Shown here: piece after piece, positions 9,047-17,938 of the stretch
Position numbering within the stretch: the stretch's first letter is position 1
How the letters are laid out: every line of letters begins with the position of its first letter
Assembly (NCBI GenBank): GCA_035477115.1
Contig: DATIKW010000029.1
Coordinates: 83,254 to 147,253, forward strand
Length of the DNA stretch: 64,000 nt
From: UBA995 sp035477115
GTDB taxonomy: Bacteria; Bacillota; Sulfobacillia; UBA995
Direction: 5' to 3'
Notes under the pieces: model-generated
Databases searched by the model: none
Seen by the model: the letters and a program-made list of their open reading frames with translations, nothing else
Told to the model about the DNA's origin: nothing
Translations under genes and position numbers: made by a program

Positions 9047-9987
9047 CGGCCGCCTGCTTCCTCGAGGGCGATGCGGATGCGCGGGTCGAGCAGGCCGGAG
9101 ACCACGTCGCCGATGACGTTGCACACCACCGTCAGCACCGCGATCATGATCATGATCCCCTGGACCACCGGCAGGTCCTGGTTGGTAATGGACATCCACA
9201 GGAGGCGGCCCATGCCCGGCCAGGCGAAGATGTTCTCGATGATGACCGCGCCGCCGACGACCCAGGGCAAGCCGAGGAAGAACATCACCGTGACCGGGAT
9301 CAGGGCGTTCCTCAGCACATGGCGCAGATGGACCGACAGGCGGCCGAGCCCCTTGGCGTGGGCGGTCAATACGAACGAGGCCCGGATGGTGTCCAGCACC
9401 TCCGCCCGGGTGAGGCGCACGGTCCCGCCCAGCGGCGGCAGGGTCAGGGTCATCACCGGCACGACCATCGAACTCAGGCCCTGATAACCGGAAATCGGGA
9501 ACCAGCGGAGATGGACGGACAGCAGCAGCATGAGCAAGATCCCCAGCCAGAAGCCGGGTATGGACCAGAAGATGGTCGTGGTCACTATGATCCCGTGGTC
9601 GAGTTTGGACCCGGACCGGACTGCCGCCACCAGTCCCAGGGGGACGGCTATGGCATAGTGCAGGGCCATTGAGGTCACGGCCAGTAGTAGCGTGAAGGGC
9701 AACCGGCTGGCGATGAGGACGCCGACCTCTTGGCCGGTGACGATGGAGTGCCCGAGTTCACCCTGGAGCAGGTTGCCCAGCCAATAGAAGTACTGGACAT
9801 GGGCCGGTCGATCGAGACCCCACTGGCGGCGCAACTCCTCGATGCGCTCCGGGGGGATGCGGTCGGGATCGGCGATCAGGCGGATGGCATCCCCCGGCAT
9901 CAGCTGCATGATCCCGAACAACACCACCGTGACCGCGATCACCGTCAGCACGCCCACGCCGAGGCGCCTGACCGTGTAATCCAGCAT
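9043..9987 (-). CDS. Peptide ABC transporter permease (DppB type)
   Basis: A 314-residue integral membrane permease. It starts MLDYTVRRLGVGVLTVIAVT, the usual DppB/OppB N-terminus, with LMPGDAIR after the first helix. The EAA-type loop HAKGLGRLSVHLRHVLRNALIPV lies in the middle of the second half. It follows the substrate-binding protein gene after 39 bases that contain part of a palindromic repeat. Confidence 0.92.
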   Translation of the reverse strand: MLDYTVRRLGVGVLTVIAVTVVLFGIMQLMPGDAIRLIADPDRIPPERIEELRRQWGLDRPAHVQYFYWLGNLLQGELGHSIVTGQEVGVLIASRLPFTLLLAVTSMALHYAIAVPLGLVAAVRSGSKLDHGIIVTTTIFWSIPGFWLGILLMLLLSVHLRWFPISGYQGLSSMVVPVMTLTLPPLGGTVRLTRAEVLDTIRASFVLTAHAKGLGRLSVHLRHVLRNALIPVTVMFFLGLPWVVGGAVIIENIFAWPGMGRLLWMSITNQDLPVVQGIMIMIAVLTVVCNVIGDVVSGLLDPRIRIALEEAGGR

Positions 9988-10010
9988 TCCCTCCGCCCCC
10001 CCCCGCCATA

Positions 10011-10030
10011 GGGTTAGAACCCGCCCCTAC
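10011..10030. repeat. Half copy of the intergenic palindromic repeat
   Basis: The sequence gggttagaacccgcccctac matches the right half of the palindrome found whole at 38083, 48886 and 51523. It lies between the permease and binding-protein genes, and its last bases supply the TAG stop (10027-10029, minus strand) of the binding protein. Confidence 0.6.
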
Positions 10031-11592
10031 TTGCTGGCGTCCTCGTAGTGGATAGCCCCGTCCACCGCCACGTGCAGCCCGCGCAAGTTGCGCCGATGGG
10101 CGGTGTACACGTAGGTGTAGAACAGGGAGATGATCGGTACTTCCTCGGCGACCCGCCTCGACAACTCGGCGTAGTTGGCGGTCCGCTCCGCCATATTCAT
10201 CAGCACGCGGCCCTGCTCGAGGAGCCGGTCGGCCTCCGGGCTGGTCCAGATCGGGTTGGGCTGGCTGGAGTGGAACGAGAAATACCAGATGTCGGGATCG
10301 ATCCAGGCCCACGCGGCCAGGGAAATGTCATAGTCGTTGGCCCGAACCCGCTCTCGCACGTAGGGCCGGCCCTGCTCCTCGATGGCGACGTCGACCCCCA
10401 CCAGCTGGAACTGGCGCTGCAATACGGGCGCGGCCATCTCCTGGGCGTGCACCCCGACGGTGGAGAGCAGGGTGATCCTGAGCGGCACCCCGTCCTTGTC
10501 CAGGATGCCATCGCCGTTCGCGTCCGCGTAACCCAGTTCGGCCAGCAATTGCCTGGCCCGTTCGGGATCATGCGGGCGATTGGCTTTGAGTTCGGCTTCC
10601 GTCTCGGCCGAGAAGGCGAGCTGAGCGGGGGACAGTAGCCCCCAGATCGGCCCGACCGCGTCGTCGAGCGCCAGGTTGAGTTCATCGCGGTTGACGGCGT
10701 AGGCGAGCGCCTCCCGGAAACGGCGGTCGGCGAAGGGCGCCCGGTGCAGGTTGAACCGCAGATAGGTCTGACCGGCGTCGGGGGCCTCCAGTAGCACGAG
10801 GTCTTCATTTTCCGCCACCCGGCGGCGGTGCTCGGGGGCGATCGCCGCCAAGTCCACGTTCCCTGCCTCCAGTTCGCTGAGGCGGGTGAGCCCGTCGGGG
10901 ATGATCCGCACCGTCACCGTCTCGAACTTCCAGGGGCCCCGGTTGCGCACGAACGGCTTGAAGCTGCGCCAGTGGGGATTGCGCTGGAAGGTGGCGTGGG
11001 AGCCGGGTACCCACTCGGTGAGCAGGTAGGGCCCGATCCCCACCGCCTGCCGGTTGAAAGCCTCATTGCCGACGCTCCTGGCCAGCTCGACATCGACGAT
11101 GCCGGAGTACATCGAAGCCAGCACGGCCAGGAAGTACGCGGGAGGGGTCTTGAACACCAGGGTGACCTGCTGCCCGTCCACATCGATCCGTTCCAGTTCG
11201 CCCCAGTCACCGCTGTAAGGGGAGATCTCGATATACCGCTCGTAGGCCGCCTTGATGTCCGCGCCGGTCACGGGATCGCCGTCGGCGAACCTCAGGTCGT
11301 CGGGGAACACCATGATGATGGACTTGCCGTCAGGCGAGAAGCTGATCGACTCGGCCACGTTGGGCACCAGTTGCTCGTTGTTCAGATCGAAGACGACCGG
11401 CGCCGCACTGATCATTTCCTGCACGATGTTGGCGGTGTAGACCTGCTGGATATCCATGCCGTCGAGTTCCGCGCTAACGGCGATCACGAGCTTGTCCGCC
11501 TGAGGATCGCGCCGGGGACACCCCCCCGTGCCCAGTGCCAGCGCGAACACCAGGATAGCCGCCAGTACGGCCCGACCTTTCAGCGCACGCAT
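10027..11592 (-). CDS. Peptide ABC transporter substrate-binding lipoprotein (DppA type, SBP family 5)
   Basis: A 521-residue exported lipoprotein. It opens with a signal peptide (residues 1-22) and a lipobox ending TGGC, so it would be anchored outside the membrane. The SBP_bac_5 domain follows, with family blocks ADGDPVTGADIKAAYERY and FREALAYAVNRDELN. It captures peptides and hands them to the permease below. The ATG at 11592 has a purine-rich GGGAGG about 12 bases upstream and gives the signal peptide. A much longer reading frame upstream is antisense to sigK and is not the start. Confidence 0.92.
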   Translation of the reverse strand: MRALKGRAVLAAILVFALALGTGGCPRRDPQADKLVIAVSAELDGMDIQQVYTANIVQEMISAAPVVFDLNNEQLVPNVAESISFSPDGKSIIMVFPDDLRFADGDPVTGADIKAAYERYIEISPYSGDWGELERIDVDGQQVTLVFKTPPAYFLAVLASMYSGIVDVELARSVGNEAFNRQAVGIGPYLLTEWVPGSHATFQRNPHWRSFKPFVRNRGPWKFETVTVRIIPDGLTRLSELEAGNVDLAAIAPEHRRRVAENEDLVLLEAPDAGQTYLRFNLHRAPFADRRFREALAYAVNRDELNLALDDAVGPIWGLLSPAQLAFSAETEAELKANRPHDPERARQLLAELGYADANGDGILDKDGVPLRITLLSTVGVHAQEMAAPVLQRQFQLVGVDVAIEEQGRPYVRERVRANDYDISLAAWAWIDPDIWYFSFHSSQPNPIWTSPEADRLLEQGRVLMNMAERTANYAELSRRVAEEVPIISLFYTYVYTAHRRNLRGLHVAVDGAIHYEDASK

Positions 11593-11883
11593 CTCCCCGC
11601 CCCCTCCCGCCGATTCATCCGCCACGCAGCTAGGTGTCGCCTCGGGGCGGAATGTGGCTGCATATTTCGTCATGTAGGGCGGTTTTCCTTCCGGAATTCC
11701 CGGCGAGATCCCCATGCCTTTCGGGGCACCACAGGGCGCGGGAGCCGCGAGGGGGCGGTAGGCCGCTGCTACCCATGGTTGGCCGAATTTCCCTATCCCG
11801 GTGCTTGAGCGGACATGCACCGGGCCCCGGCCTCCGTCCCTATACTGTATGGTCGCAGGCAAGATGCGGACGGGAGGGCGACG
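11593..11883. other. Divergent intergenic region between peptide operon and sigK
   Basis: About 290 bases between divergent genes hold the promoters for both sides. A tatact at 11841-11846 could be a -10 element for sigK, but no well-spaced -35 was found. Sporulation sigma-E promoters cannot be judged safely by eye. Nothing else was seen. Confidence 0.4.
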
Positions 11884-12576
11884 ATGGTGGTTCCTGGCCT
11901 GGCAGGGGCGTTCCCCGGGGCCGGCTTGGTTACCGGCTACTTGGCCGGCGGAAACGTCTTCCCGCATCCGCTGGCGGAGGAAGACGAACGGTGCTTTCTG
12001 CAGCGCCTGGCCCAGGGGGACGAGGTCGCCCGTAACGTGCTGATCGAGCGCAATCTGCGATTGGTCGCGCACATCGTGAAGAAGTTCGACAACACCGGCC
12101 AGGATCCCGAGGATCTCATCTCTATCGGCACGGTGGGCCTGATCAAGGGCATAGTCAATTTCGACCCGGAAAAGGGGACGCGCCTGGCCACATTCTGTGC
12201 TCGATGCATCGAGAACGAGATCCTGATGCACCTGCGAACGCTGAAACGGGTCCGGGCCGAGATCTCCTTGTACGATCCGATCGGCATCGACCGCGAGGGC
12301 AACGAAATGACGTTCCTCGACATCCTCCGCACCGAGGACGATCCCATCCCCGACCGCGTCGGGGCGGATCTCGACGCCCAACTGCTGCGGTCCAGGCTTG
12401 CCAAGCTAGGCACACGCGAACGGATGATCCTGGAACTCCGGTACGGGCTCGAGAGCGGGGTCAAGCGTACCCAGCGCGAGATCGCGCGTTTCCTGGGAAT
12501 CTCCCGGTCGTACGTGTCGCGGATCGAGAAGAAGGCCCTCAGCAAGCTGTGCCGGGAGTGGTCGGGGAACTCCTAG
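11884..12576 (+). CDS. sigK: Sporulation sigma factor SigK (uninterrupted, with pro-sequence)
   Basis: The 230-residue protein closely follows Bacillus SigK. Region 2 reads LIERNLRLVAHIVKKFDNTG, then ISIGTVGLIKG and ARCIENEILMHLR. Region 4 ends with TQREIARFLGISRSYVSRIEKKALSKL. SigK drives late gene expression in the mother cell during endospore formation. The first 20 or so residues are hydrophobic and glycine-rich, matching the pro-sequence that tethers inactive SigK to the membrane until cleavage. The gene is continuous, with no skin-type element inserted. Start ATG 11884 follows gggaggg. Its end overlaps the opposing hydrolase gene by 38 bases. Confidence 0.93.
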   Translation: MVVPGLAGAFPGAGLVTGYLAGGNVFPHPLAEEDERCFLQRLAQGDEVARNVLIERNLRLVAHIVKKFDNTGQDPEDLISIGTVGLIKGIVNFDPEKGTRLATFCARCIENEILMHLRTLKRVRAEISLYDPIGIDREGNEMTFLDILRTEDDPIPDRVGADLDAQLLRSRLAKLGTRERMILELRYGLESGVKRTQREIARFLGISRSYVSRIEKKALSKLCREWSGNS

Positions 12577-13339
12577 GCCGGGCGGCTGACTCGCCACCCG
12601 CGGTGGCGGCGATGATCGCCTCGAGGAACTCGCGGATCAGGGCGGCCAGTCTTGAGGGTTGTTCGAGCATCAGCATGTGCCCGGTTCCATCCAGCATGAT
12701 CAGTCGGGAACCGGGTATGCTCTCGGCGAGTTCTCGTACCAGATGGGGCGGAGTCAGTCGGTCGGCCGACCCGCCCACCACCAGCGCAGGCAGTCTCACC
12801 TCTCCGAGGAGGCCGCGGACGTCATGGCCGGCGGCCAGGGCGAATGCGGCACCGATCGATGCCGCATCGCGCTTTCGCCACTCCCGAAGACTTGCCCGGA
12901 CCAGCGCAGGGGAGGCGGCGGGTCCGAATGCCAGTCCGTGTTCCCCGGCGAGAAAGCGGTCCCGAACGCATGGGTCGATGCGGAAGCGGGCCGCCGTCCC
13001 CGCCAGCACCAGTCCATGCAGGCGCAGCTTCCGGCGCAAGGCAATGGCCATCGCTATCGCTCCGCCCAGCGAGTGGCCGATCACCACCAGTCGAGGACCT
13101 GTCGCCGGCAGGGCCGCTTCGACCAGCGCCGCGTAGTCGCCTACCCCGGTGACCGCCTCCGGTGCAGGCAAGTCCGGTGCCAATCCTGCCCAGCCGGACG
13201 GGAGCGACCGTAACTGACTCAGCCAGGTCAGGGAGGAACCGCCCGCTCCGTGCAGAAAAAGGCAAGTACCGAGGCGCGGGGTTCGGCTCGAGTTGGTTCG
13301 GAAGACCAGGTCGCCCATTGCGGGGAGACTTAGGCGCAT
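12539..13339 (-). CDS. Alpha/beta hydrolase fold protein
   Basis: This 266-residue protein has LFLHGAGGSS (oxyanion region) and the nucleophile elbow GHSLGG (Ser in VVIGHSLGGAIA). An acid block VGGSADRLTPP and the catalytic His in LDGTGHMLMLEQP follow. These give a full Ser-Asp-His set for an esterase, lipase or similar enzyme; the substrate cannot be told. The start could be ATG 13339 or ATG 13318 (MGDLVF). It converges on sigK and overlaps it by 38 bases. Confidence 0.88.
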   Translation of the reverse strand: MRLSLPAMGDLVFRTNSSRTPRLGTCLFLHGAGGSSLTWLSQLRSLPSGWAGLAPDLPAPEAVTGVGDYAALVEAALPATGPRLVVIGHSLGGAIAMAIALRRKLRLHGLVLAGTAARFRIDPCVRDRFLAGEHGLAFGPAASPALVRASLREWRKRDAASIGAAFALAAGHDVRGLLGEVRLPALVVGGSADRLTPPHLVRELAESIPGSRLIMLDGTGHMLMLEQPSRLAALIREFLEAIIAATAGGESAARPRSSPTTPGTAC

Positions 13340-13371
13340 CCAGGGACGGATCCTGCCGCCGCCGGCGATTG

Positions 13372-13380
13372 TGCTATAAT
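13372..13380 (+). promoter_or_regulatory. Extended -10 promoter before yqeG
   Basis: The sequence tgctataat contains a consensus TATAAT (13375-13380) preceded by TG, an extended -10. No good -35 is visible at the right distance, which extended -10 promoters can do without. It lies 30 bases before the TTG start of yqeG and would drive yqeG and the prepilin peptidase. Confidence 0.6.
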
Positions 13381-13409
13381 GGCGGGTAGTTGCCGGAGGG
13401 AGACTCGGC

Positions 13410-13970
13410 TTGGCGCGACCATGGACCTTCGAGTACTGGCTGGGGAAACTGGCTCCCCACGAGTACTACGGCTCAACACTGGACATCGACCCTGCGGAGC
13501 TGGCGGCCCGGGGCGTTCGCGGTCTCATCCTGGATCTGGATAATACGCTCGCACCGTGGAAGCACGGCCTGCCCACACCCGAGTTGGCCGGCTGGATCGA
13601 AGCCGCGCAGCGGTCAGGCATGCGCTGCCACATCGTGTCGAATCACACGGGCCGTCGGGTGAGGCTGTTCAGCCGCTTCCTGGGGATCCACGGCACGGCA
13701 AGCGCCGCCAAGCCAGCCGGCCGGGCTTTCCGTGCCGCCATGAGGCTGATGAGCACCGCGCCCGGCCAGACGGCGGTGGTCGGCGACCAGATCTTCACCG
13801 ATATCCTGGGCGGCCGGCGGCAAGGCTGCCACACCATACTCGTCGTGCCCGCATGCTCGAGGGACCTGGGCTGGACCCGGCTGGTGCGCCTCGCCGAGCG
13901 GGCGTTACTCCGGAAGCTGCAGGCCAGGGGACTCGTCCCCGCCGAGCCGCGGCGGCGGGATCGGCGATGA
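13410..13970 (+). CDS. YqeG family HAD-IIIA type phosphatase
   Basis: The 186-residue protein carries the HAD motif I DLDNTLAPW (Asp nucleophile), motif II HIVSNHTG and motif III/IV VVGDQIFTDILGG. This set and length are typical of YqeG, a HAD phosphatase conserved in Firmicutes; related proteins act on phosphatidylglycerophosphate, so a lipid role is possible. The start is TTG 13410, preceded by ggaggg; it gives the family N-terminus (WLGKLAPHEYYGS). Its TGA overlaps the ATG of the next gene (ATGA). Confidence 0.9.
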   Translation: MARPWTFEYWLGKLAPHEYYGSTLDIDPAELAARGVRGLILDLDNTLAPWKHGLPTPELAGWIEAAQRSGMRCHIVSNHTGRRVRLFSRFLGIHGTASAAKPAGRAFRAAMRLMSTAPGQTAVVGDQIFTDILGGRRQGCHTILVVPACSRDLGWTRLVRLAERALLRKLQARGLVPAEPRRRDRR

Positions 13971-14722
13971 ACCCGCCGGTAGTGCTGGCGGCGATAGCAG
14001 GGCTGTGCGTCGGCAGTTTCCTGAATGTGTGCATCCACCGCCTGCCCCTCCGGACCAGCGTGGTCTTCCCGCCATCGCGATGCCCTGCCTGCGGGACATC
14101 CTTGCGGCCGATCGACCTGGTTCCCGTGCTGTCCTATCTTTGGCTGCGGGGGCAATGCCGGTCCTGCGGGAAGGGAATTGCGCTGCGCTACCCGATCGTG
14201 GAACTGGCGACGGCGGCAGGTTTTGGGGTGGCGGTGGCGCGTTGGGGGCCTGGCCTGGCCGCATTTCAGGCAGCGGTTTTCCTTTCGCTCCTCATCGTCG
14301 CCTGCTTCACCGACCTCGAGACGGGGATCATCCCCAATCGGATCACCGTCTCCGGGACCATCGTGGGCCTCACCCTCATGACTCTTGGCCCCGCAGGACC
14401 GGTGACGGCGGCGCTGGGCATGGCCGCCGGCGGAGGGACGCTCTTGCTGTTAGCCTTGGTCAGCGGCGGCGGCATGGGTGGCGGCGATGTCAAACTAGGC
14501 GCTCTGATGGGAGCCTTCCTGGGTTGGCCGGCTATCGGGGCGGCGCTGGCCGTCGCGTTCCTGGCGGGAGGGCTGGCCGGCATCGTCTTGCTGGCTGCCG
14601 GTCGGAAACGCCGGCGGGATCCGATACCTTTCGGTCCTTTCCTCGCCGCCGGGGCGGTGGCGGCCCTCTTCTGGAGTGCCTCCATCCTCGGCTGGTATGG
14701 CCGGTTCCTGCGCCCGGGCTAG
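13967..14722 (+). CDS. Prepilin peptidase (type IV leader peptidase, A24 family)
   Basis: The 251-residue membrane protein has the N-terminal methyltransferase-type domain with two CxxC pairs (CPACG and CRSCG). The aspartic peptidase domain follows, with FTDLETGIIPN and GGGDVKLGALMGAFLGW, which supply the two catalytic Asp residues. It cleaves and N-methylates prepilin leaders. It could serve the Tad system at 33.7-39.0 kb, but the two-domain form is more typical of type IVa pili or competence pseudopili, so this link is only inference. Translationally coupled to yqeG by a 4-base overlap. Confidence 0.92.
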   Translation: MNPPVVLAAIAGLCVGSFLNVCIHRLPLRTSVVFPPSRCPACGTSLRPIDLVPVLSYLWLRGQCRSCGKGIALRYPIVELATAAGFGVAVARWGPGLAAFQAAVFLSLLIVACFTDLETGIIPNRITVSGTIVGLTLMTLGPAGPVTAALGMAAGGGTLLLLALVSGGGMGGGDVKLGALMGAFLGWPAIGAALAVAFLAGGLAGIVLLAAGRKRRRDPIPFGPFLAAGAVAALFWSASILGWYGRFLRPG

Positions 14723-14733
14723 GTAGACGAGCG

Positions 14734-15912
14734 ATGCGAGAGCGTCTGGCGGCGCGGGTGGTGGAAGCGATCCGGCGTGCCCGCTCGGCTATCATCGCCC
14801 TCAGCGAGAGAATCCACGGCCACCCCGAGCTTGGCTACCAGGAAGTGAAGGCTTCCGCCTGGGTGGCGGAGGTGCTGAGCGAGTACGGGTACGCGGTCGA
14901 CCGGCCGTATGCCGGTATGCCGACCGCCCTCCGCGCAGTCTTCCCCGGCGTTCCCGAGCGACCGGCCATAGCTCTGCTGGCGGAGTATGACGCGTTGCCC
15001 GACATCGGCCACGGATGTGGACACAACCTGATTGCCGCGGTTGCGGTTGGCGCCGCGGTGGGTCTGGCCGCCGTGGCCGGCCAGTTGGCCGGACGGGTGA
15101 TCGTGCTGGGGACGCCCGCCGAGGAAGGCGGCGTGGAGGGGGCAGGCGGCAAGGTGGTCTTGCTCGAGCGAGGCGCCTTCGCTTGCGTGGATGCGGCGCT
15201 GCTCCTACATCCTTCGAGCCGGACGGTAGTGGCTTCCCCGTCCCACGGCCGCGAGGCCCTGGAGGTGTCCTTCCGGGGTAAGGCGGCCCTGGCCGCCCTG
15301 GCCGCCGGGGACGGAGCCAGCGCCCTGGAGGCGCTCATCCTGACCTTCAACGGACTGAACGCCCTGCGGCTGCGGTCGGGTCCGTCAGTGCAGATCCACG
15401 GCATCATCACCCATGGGGGCACGCACCCGGGGACGATACCCCACCGGGCGGTAGCGCGCCTCTACATCCGCAGCCCTGACGCCGCGGGACTCGAATACGC
15501 GTCTACCAGACTACGTGACCTGGCCCGGGCGGCCGCCCGGGCCACGGGGACGAGCGTATGCTTTCGCCGGTTCAGCCATAGCTATCACGAAATGCGGCCG
15601 AACCCCGTATTGGCTCGCCTGATGGGGGCCAATCTGCAGGTTTCCGGGTTGAAACCCGAACCGGCGGGGGGCGGCGGCGGTTCCACGGACATGGGCAACG
15701 TGAGTAAGGTGGTGCCCGCGTTACACGCCTACTTCGCGGTGGGCGACCTGCCGGTGGCCACGCACACCTCGGACTTCGCGACCCTCGCCGGTTCGCCCGC
15801 CGTGCGGCGGCCGCTGATCAAGGCGGCTCGGGCGGTCGCGTTGACTTGCCTTGACCTCCTCGTATGTCCCGAACACCTTGAGAGAGCCCGGCTGGCCCAT
15901 CGCGCCCCTTGA
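14734..15912 (+). CDS. M20 family metallo-amidohydrolase (AbgB/HipO-like)
   Basis: The 392-residue protein has HGHPELGYQE near the N-terminus, LLAEYDALPDIGHGCGHN with a metal-ligand His, and TPAEEGG with the catalytic and ligand Glu. This resembles the amidohydrolases that include p-aminobenzoyl-glutamate hydrolase subunit B and N-acyl-amino-acid hydrolases. The dimerisation domain lies in the middle, and the last ligand is in ATHTSDFA. The ATG at 14734 lies 11 bases after the peptidase stop. Substrate unknown. Confidence 0.88.
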   Translation: MRERLAARVVEAIRRARSAIIALSERIHGHPELGYQEVKASAWVAEVLSEYGYAVDRPYAGMPTALRAVFPGVPERPAIALLAEYDALPDIGHGCGHNLIAAVAVGAAVGLAAVAGQLAGRVIVLGTPAEEGGVEGAGGKVVLLERGAFACVDAALLLHPSSRTVVASPSHGREALEVSFRGKAALAALAAGDGASALEALILTFNGLNALRLRSGPSVQIHGIITHGGTHPGTIPHRAVARLYIRSPDAAGLEYASTRLRDLARAAARATGTSVCFRRFSHSYHEMRPNPVLARLMGANLQVSGLKPEPAGGGGGSTDMGNVSKVVPALHAYFAVGDLPVATHTSDFATLAGSPAVRRPLIKAARAVALTCLDLLVCPEHLERARLAHRAP

Positions 15913-16008
15913 GGCTTTGAGACCGCGTGCCCCAGGCGCTGCCAAGGGACCGCCCCTTGTCTGGGGGAATGGATCGCCGGCAAGAAATCTGTCGAGGGAG
16001 GGCGGCGC

Positions 16009-16878
16009 ATGTCCAGCCAATCGGCTCCGGCGAAGACGGCGGTCAAGATCGTCACTGACAGCGTATGCGATCTGCCAGAGCGCCTGATCGAGCAACATCG
16101 CATCACCGTGGTGCCCGCATTGGTCCACTTCGGGGTGGAGCAATACCGGGACCGCGTGGAGATCAGCGTCCAGGAGTTCATGCGGCGGCTGCCGCTGGCC
16201 AAGACGCCCCCCAAGACTTCCCAGCCTCCGCCGGGGGCCTTCCTGGAGGTCTACGAGGAAGCGACGAAGGATGGCAGTTCCGTCGTGTCCATCCACGTAT
16301 CTTCCCGGATGAGCGGGACCTACCAGTCGGCCATGGTTGCCAGATCCATGCTGGCGGACCGGGATATCGAGGTGTATGATTCGCAGCTGGGCTCCATGGG
16401 GCAGGGGTGGATGGTGCTGGCGGCGGCTCGGGAGGCGCTGGCCGGCAAGGGCAAGCAGGAGATCCTGGCGACGGTCGCGCGGGTCGGTTCGCGAATGCGG
16501 ACGTTGATCGTCGTCGATACCCTCGAGTATCTCGCCCGCAACGGCCGGGTGGGCAGGGCTCAGGCTTGGCTGGGCGGCATGCTTCGGGTCAAGCCCATCC
16601 TCACGGTGGTGGACGGGGTGATCGAACCGCTGGAGAAGGTGCTCGGCGGCCAGCGCGTCCTGGACCGGCTGGTAGAACTGGTGCACGAGGGGCTGGACCG
16701 CGGGCAGCGGGCGGCGCTCGGGATCATCCATGCCGAGGCTGAGGAACAGGCTTCGCGGCTCAAGGAGAAACTCGAGAAGCTCTTCAAGTTCGAGGAGGTC
16801 GTCATCGCCGAGACCGGACCCGCCATCGCCGCCAATGTGGGGCCGGGCGCCTATGGTGTGATGCTATACCAGTACTAA
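16009..16878 (+). CDS. DegV family protein (fatty-acid binding)
   Basis: The 289-residue protein has the DegV pattern: VKIVTDSVCDLP at the N-terminus, then KTSQPPPGAF, SSVVSIHVSSRMSGTYQSA and DSQLGSMGQG. LEYLARNGRVGRAQAWLGG and a C-terminal ETGPAIAANVGPGAYG complete it. DegV proteins bind fatty acids, and some act as FakB subunits of fatty acid kinase. No fakA is next to it here. Start ATG 16009 follows gagggagg. Confidence 0.93.
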   Translation: MSSQSAPAKTAVKIVTDSVCDLPERLIEQHRITVVPALVHFGVEQYRDRVEISVQEFMRRLPLAKTPPKTSQPPPGAFLEVYEEATKDGSSVVSIHVSSRMSGTYQSAMVARSMLADRDIEVYDSQLGSMGQGWMVLAAAREALAGKGKQEILATVARVGSRMRTLIVVDTLEYLARNGRVGRAQAWLGGMLRVKPILTVVDGVIEPLEKVLGGQRVLDRLVELVHEGLDRGQRAALGIIHAEAEEQASRLKEKLEKLFKFEEVVIAETGPAIAANVGPGAYGVMLYQY

Positions 16879-16948
16879 CCTTGATGCCGGCCTGGCCTGT
16901 GCCGGTCCGGCCCATGGTGTTATCGTGATATGATATAGGGGACGGGTG

Positions 16949-17539
16949 ATGCGCACCGCGGCGGGGAGGTCCGGGATGGGCCGGAGAGGTCGAATCGCCG
17001 GCGCGACCGGGGTGAGCCGTCTCACGCGGCTGGCACTCCTGGGAGCGATCGGCTCAGCCATATACGCGCTGGAGTACGCCTTGCCCTTGAGTCACCTCGT
17101 GCCCGGGGCCAAGCCTGGGCTCGCCAACCTGGCGACGATGCTCGCCTTGGTGCTCGGCGGTCCCGGCGACGCCCTGTTCCTGGCCGTGGCCCGCGTGATG
17201 TTCGGGCACCTCCTCATGGGCAGTTTCCTCTCGGTCAACCATGCGCTCGGCCTGTCCGGGAGCGTCGCCGCCGTCCTGGCCATGCTGGCCGCCGGGCGGG
17301 GGGAGGCCGGTCGCGGCAATCTCCTGCGCGCGGGAGTCGCCGGCGGGGTAGCTCACAGCCTGGCCCGACTGGTGATGGCGGGCTGGCTGATGGGGCAGCC
17401 GCTCGGCGCGGCGGACTATATCTATCCAGCGCTGCTCGGAGCAGTGGTGGGGGCCGCGGTCGGCGGGGCCACCGCCGGCTGCTGCCGGCGGATCATCGTG
17501 GCGCGGATGGGAGGGTTGGCGAATTGGCATTCCGCCTGA
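16949..17539 (+). CDS. Gx transporter family protein (heptaprenyl diphosphate synthase component I-like)
   Basis: A polytopic membrane protein of about 196 residues with the family block PLSHLVPGAKPGLANLATMLAL and later FGHLLMGSFLSVNHALGLSG. Members sit next to NusG-domain-II proteins in many Firmicutes, as here. A transporter-like role is suspected. The older name (heptaprenyl diphosphate synthase component I) is by homology only. The start is ATG 16949 (a GTG lies one codon before) or ATG 16976. It overlaps the next gene by 16 bases. Confidence 0.82.
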   Translation: MRTAAGRSGMGRRGRIAGATGVSRLTRLALLGAIGSAIYALEYALPLSHLVPGAKPGLANLATMLALVLGGPGDALFLAVARVMFGHLLMGSFLSVNHALGLSGSVAAVLAMLAAGRGEAGRGNLLRAGVAGGVAHSLARLVMAGWLMGQPLGAADYIYPALLGAVVGAAVGGATAGCCRRIIVARMGGLANWHSA

Positions 17540-17901
17540 CTCGGGGGGATGGCGTCCTCCTGGTAGTGCTCTCGGCAGTCGCCCTCGGCGCCTGGCTGGG
17601 GATTGCCCTGCGGCCGGTCCCGGTGGGGGCGGAGGTAGTGATCACCGTCGGCGACCAGGCGCCGCGGGCTTTCCGGTTGGATGAGGATCGGTGGATCGAA
17701 CTCGAGGGGCCGCGCGGTCCGGCCGTGGTGGAGATCCGGGACGGGCGGGTGCGGATCGCCAGTTCCGATTGTCCGGACGCAGGGTGGCATGCCCACTGGC
17801 TCGCCCGTCCCGGCAGCCTGATCTGCGTCCCCAATCGGCTGATCGTCAAGCTGGCGGCGGGCGAGGGGACGGGCGCCGACACCGACGCGATCACGCGTTG
17901 A
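17524..17901 (+). CDS. NusG domain II-containing membrane-anchored protein
   Basis: The 125-residue protein has one N-terminal membrane helix (VLLVVLSAVALGAWLGIAL) and then a small beta domain. The conserved VEIRDGRVRIASSDCPD and LICVPNRLIVKL blocks of stand-alone NusG domain II proteins are clear. It follows the Gx transporter gene with an overlap, a common Firmicutes pairing. The start is TTG 17524. The exact function of the family is not known. Confidence 0.85.
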   Translation: MAFRLTRGDGVLLVVLSAVALGAWLGIALRPVPVGAEVVITVGDQAPRAFRLDEDRWIELEGPRGPAVVEIRDGRVRIASSDCPDAGWHAHWLARPGSLICVPNRLIVKLAAGEGTGADTDAITR

Positions 17902-17938
17902 ACGCGACCGCCGGTCGCATGATGGAGGATGTTGCTGG

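Noticed and set aside
8324..9484. Long plus-strand frames (up to about 380 codons) opposite the peptide permease genes
   Set aside because: They are shadows of GC-rich minus-strand genes; the sequence has His/Gln/Arg-rich composition and no family motif.
11841..11846. tatact as a definite sigK promoter
   Set aside because: No -35 element at proper spacing; sigK is usually driven by a sporulation sigma factor, whose consensus I could not fit here.
11593..12381. A very long minus-strand frame extending the first binding protein upstream by more than 260 codons
   Set aside because: It runs antisense through sigK; the signal peptide, lipobox and ribosome site set the start at 11592.
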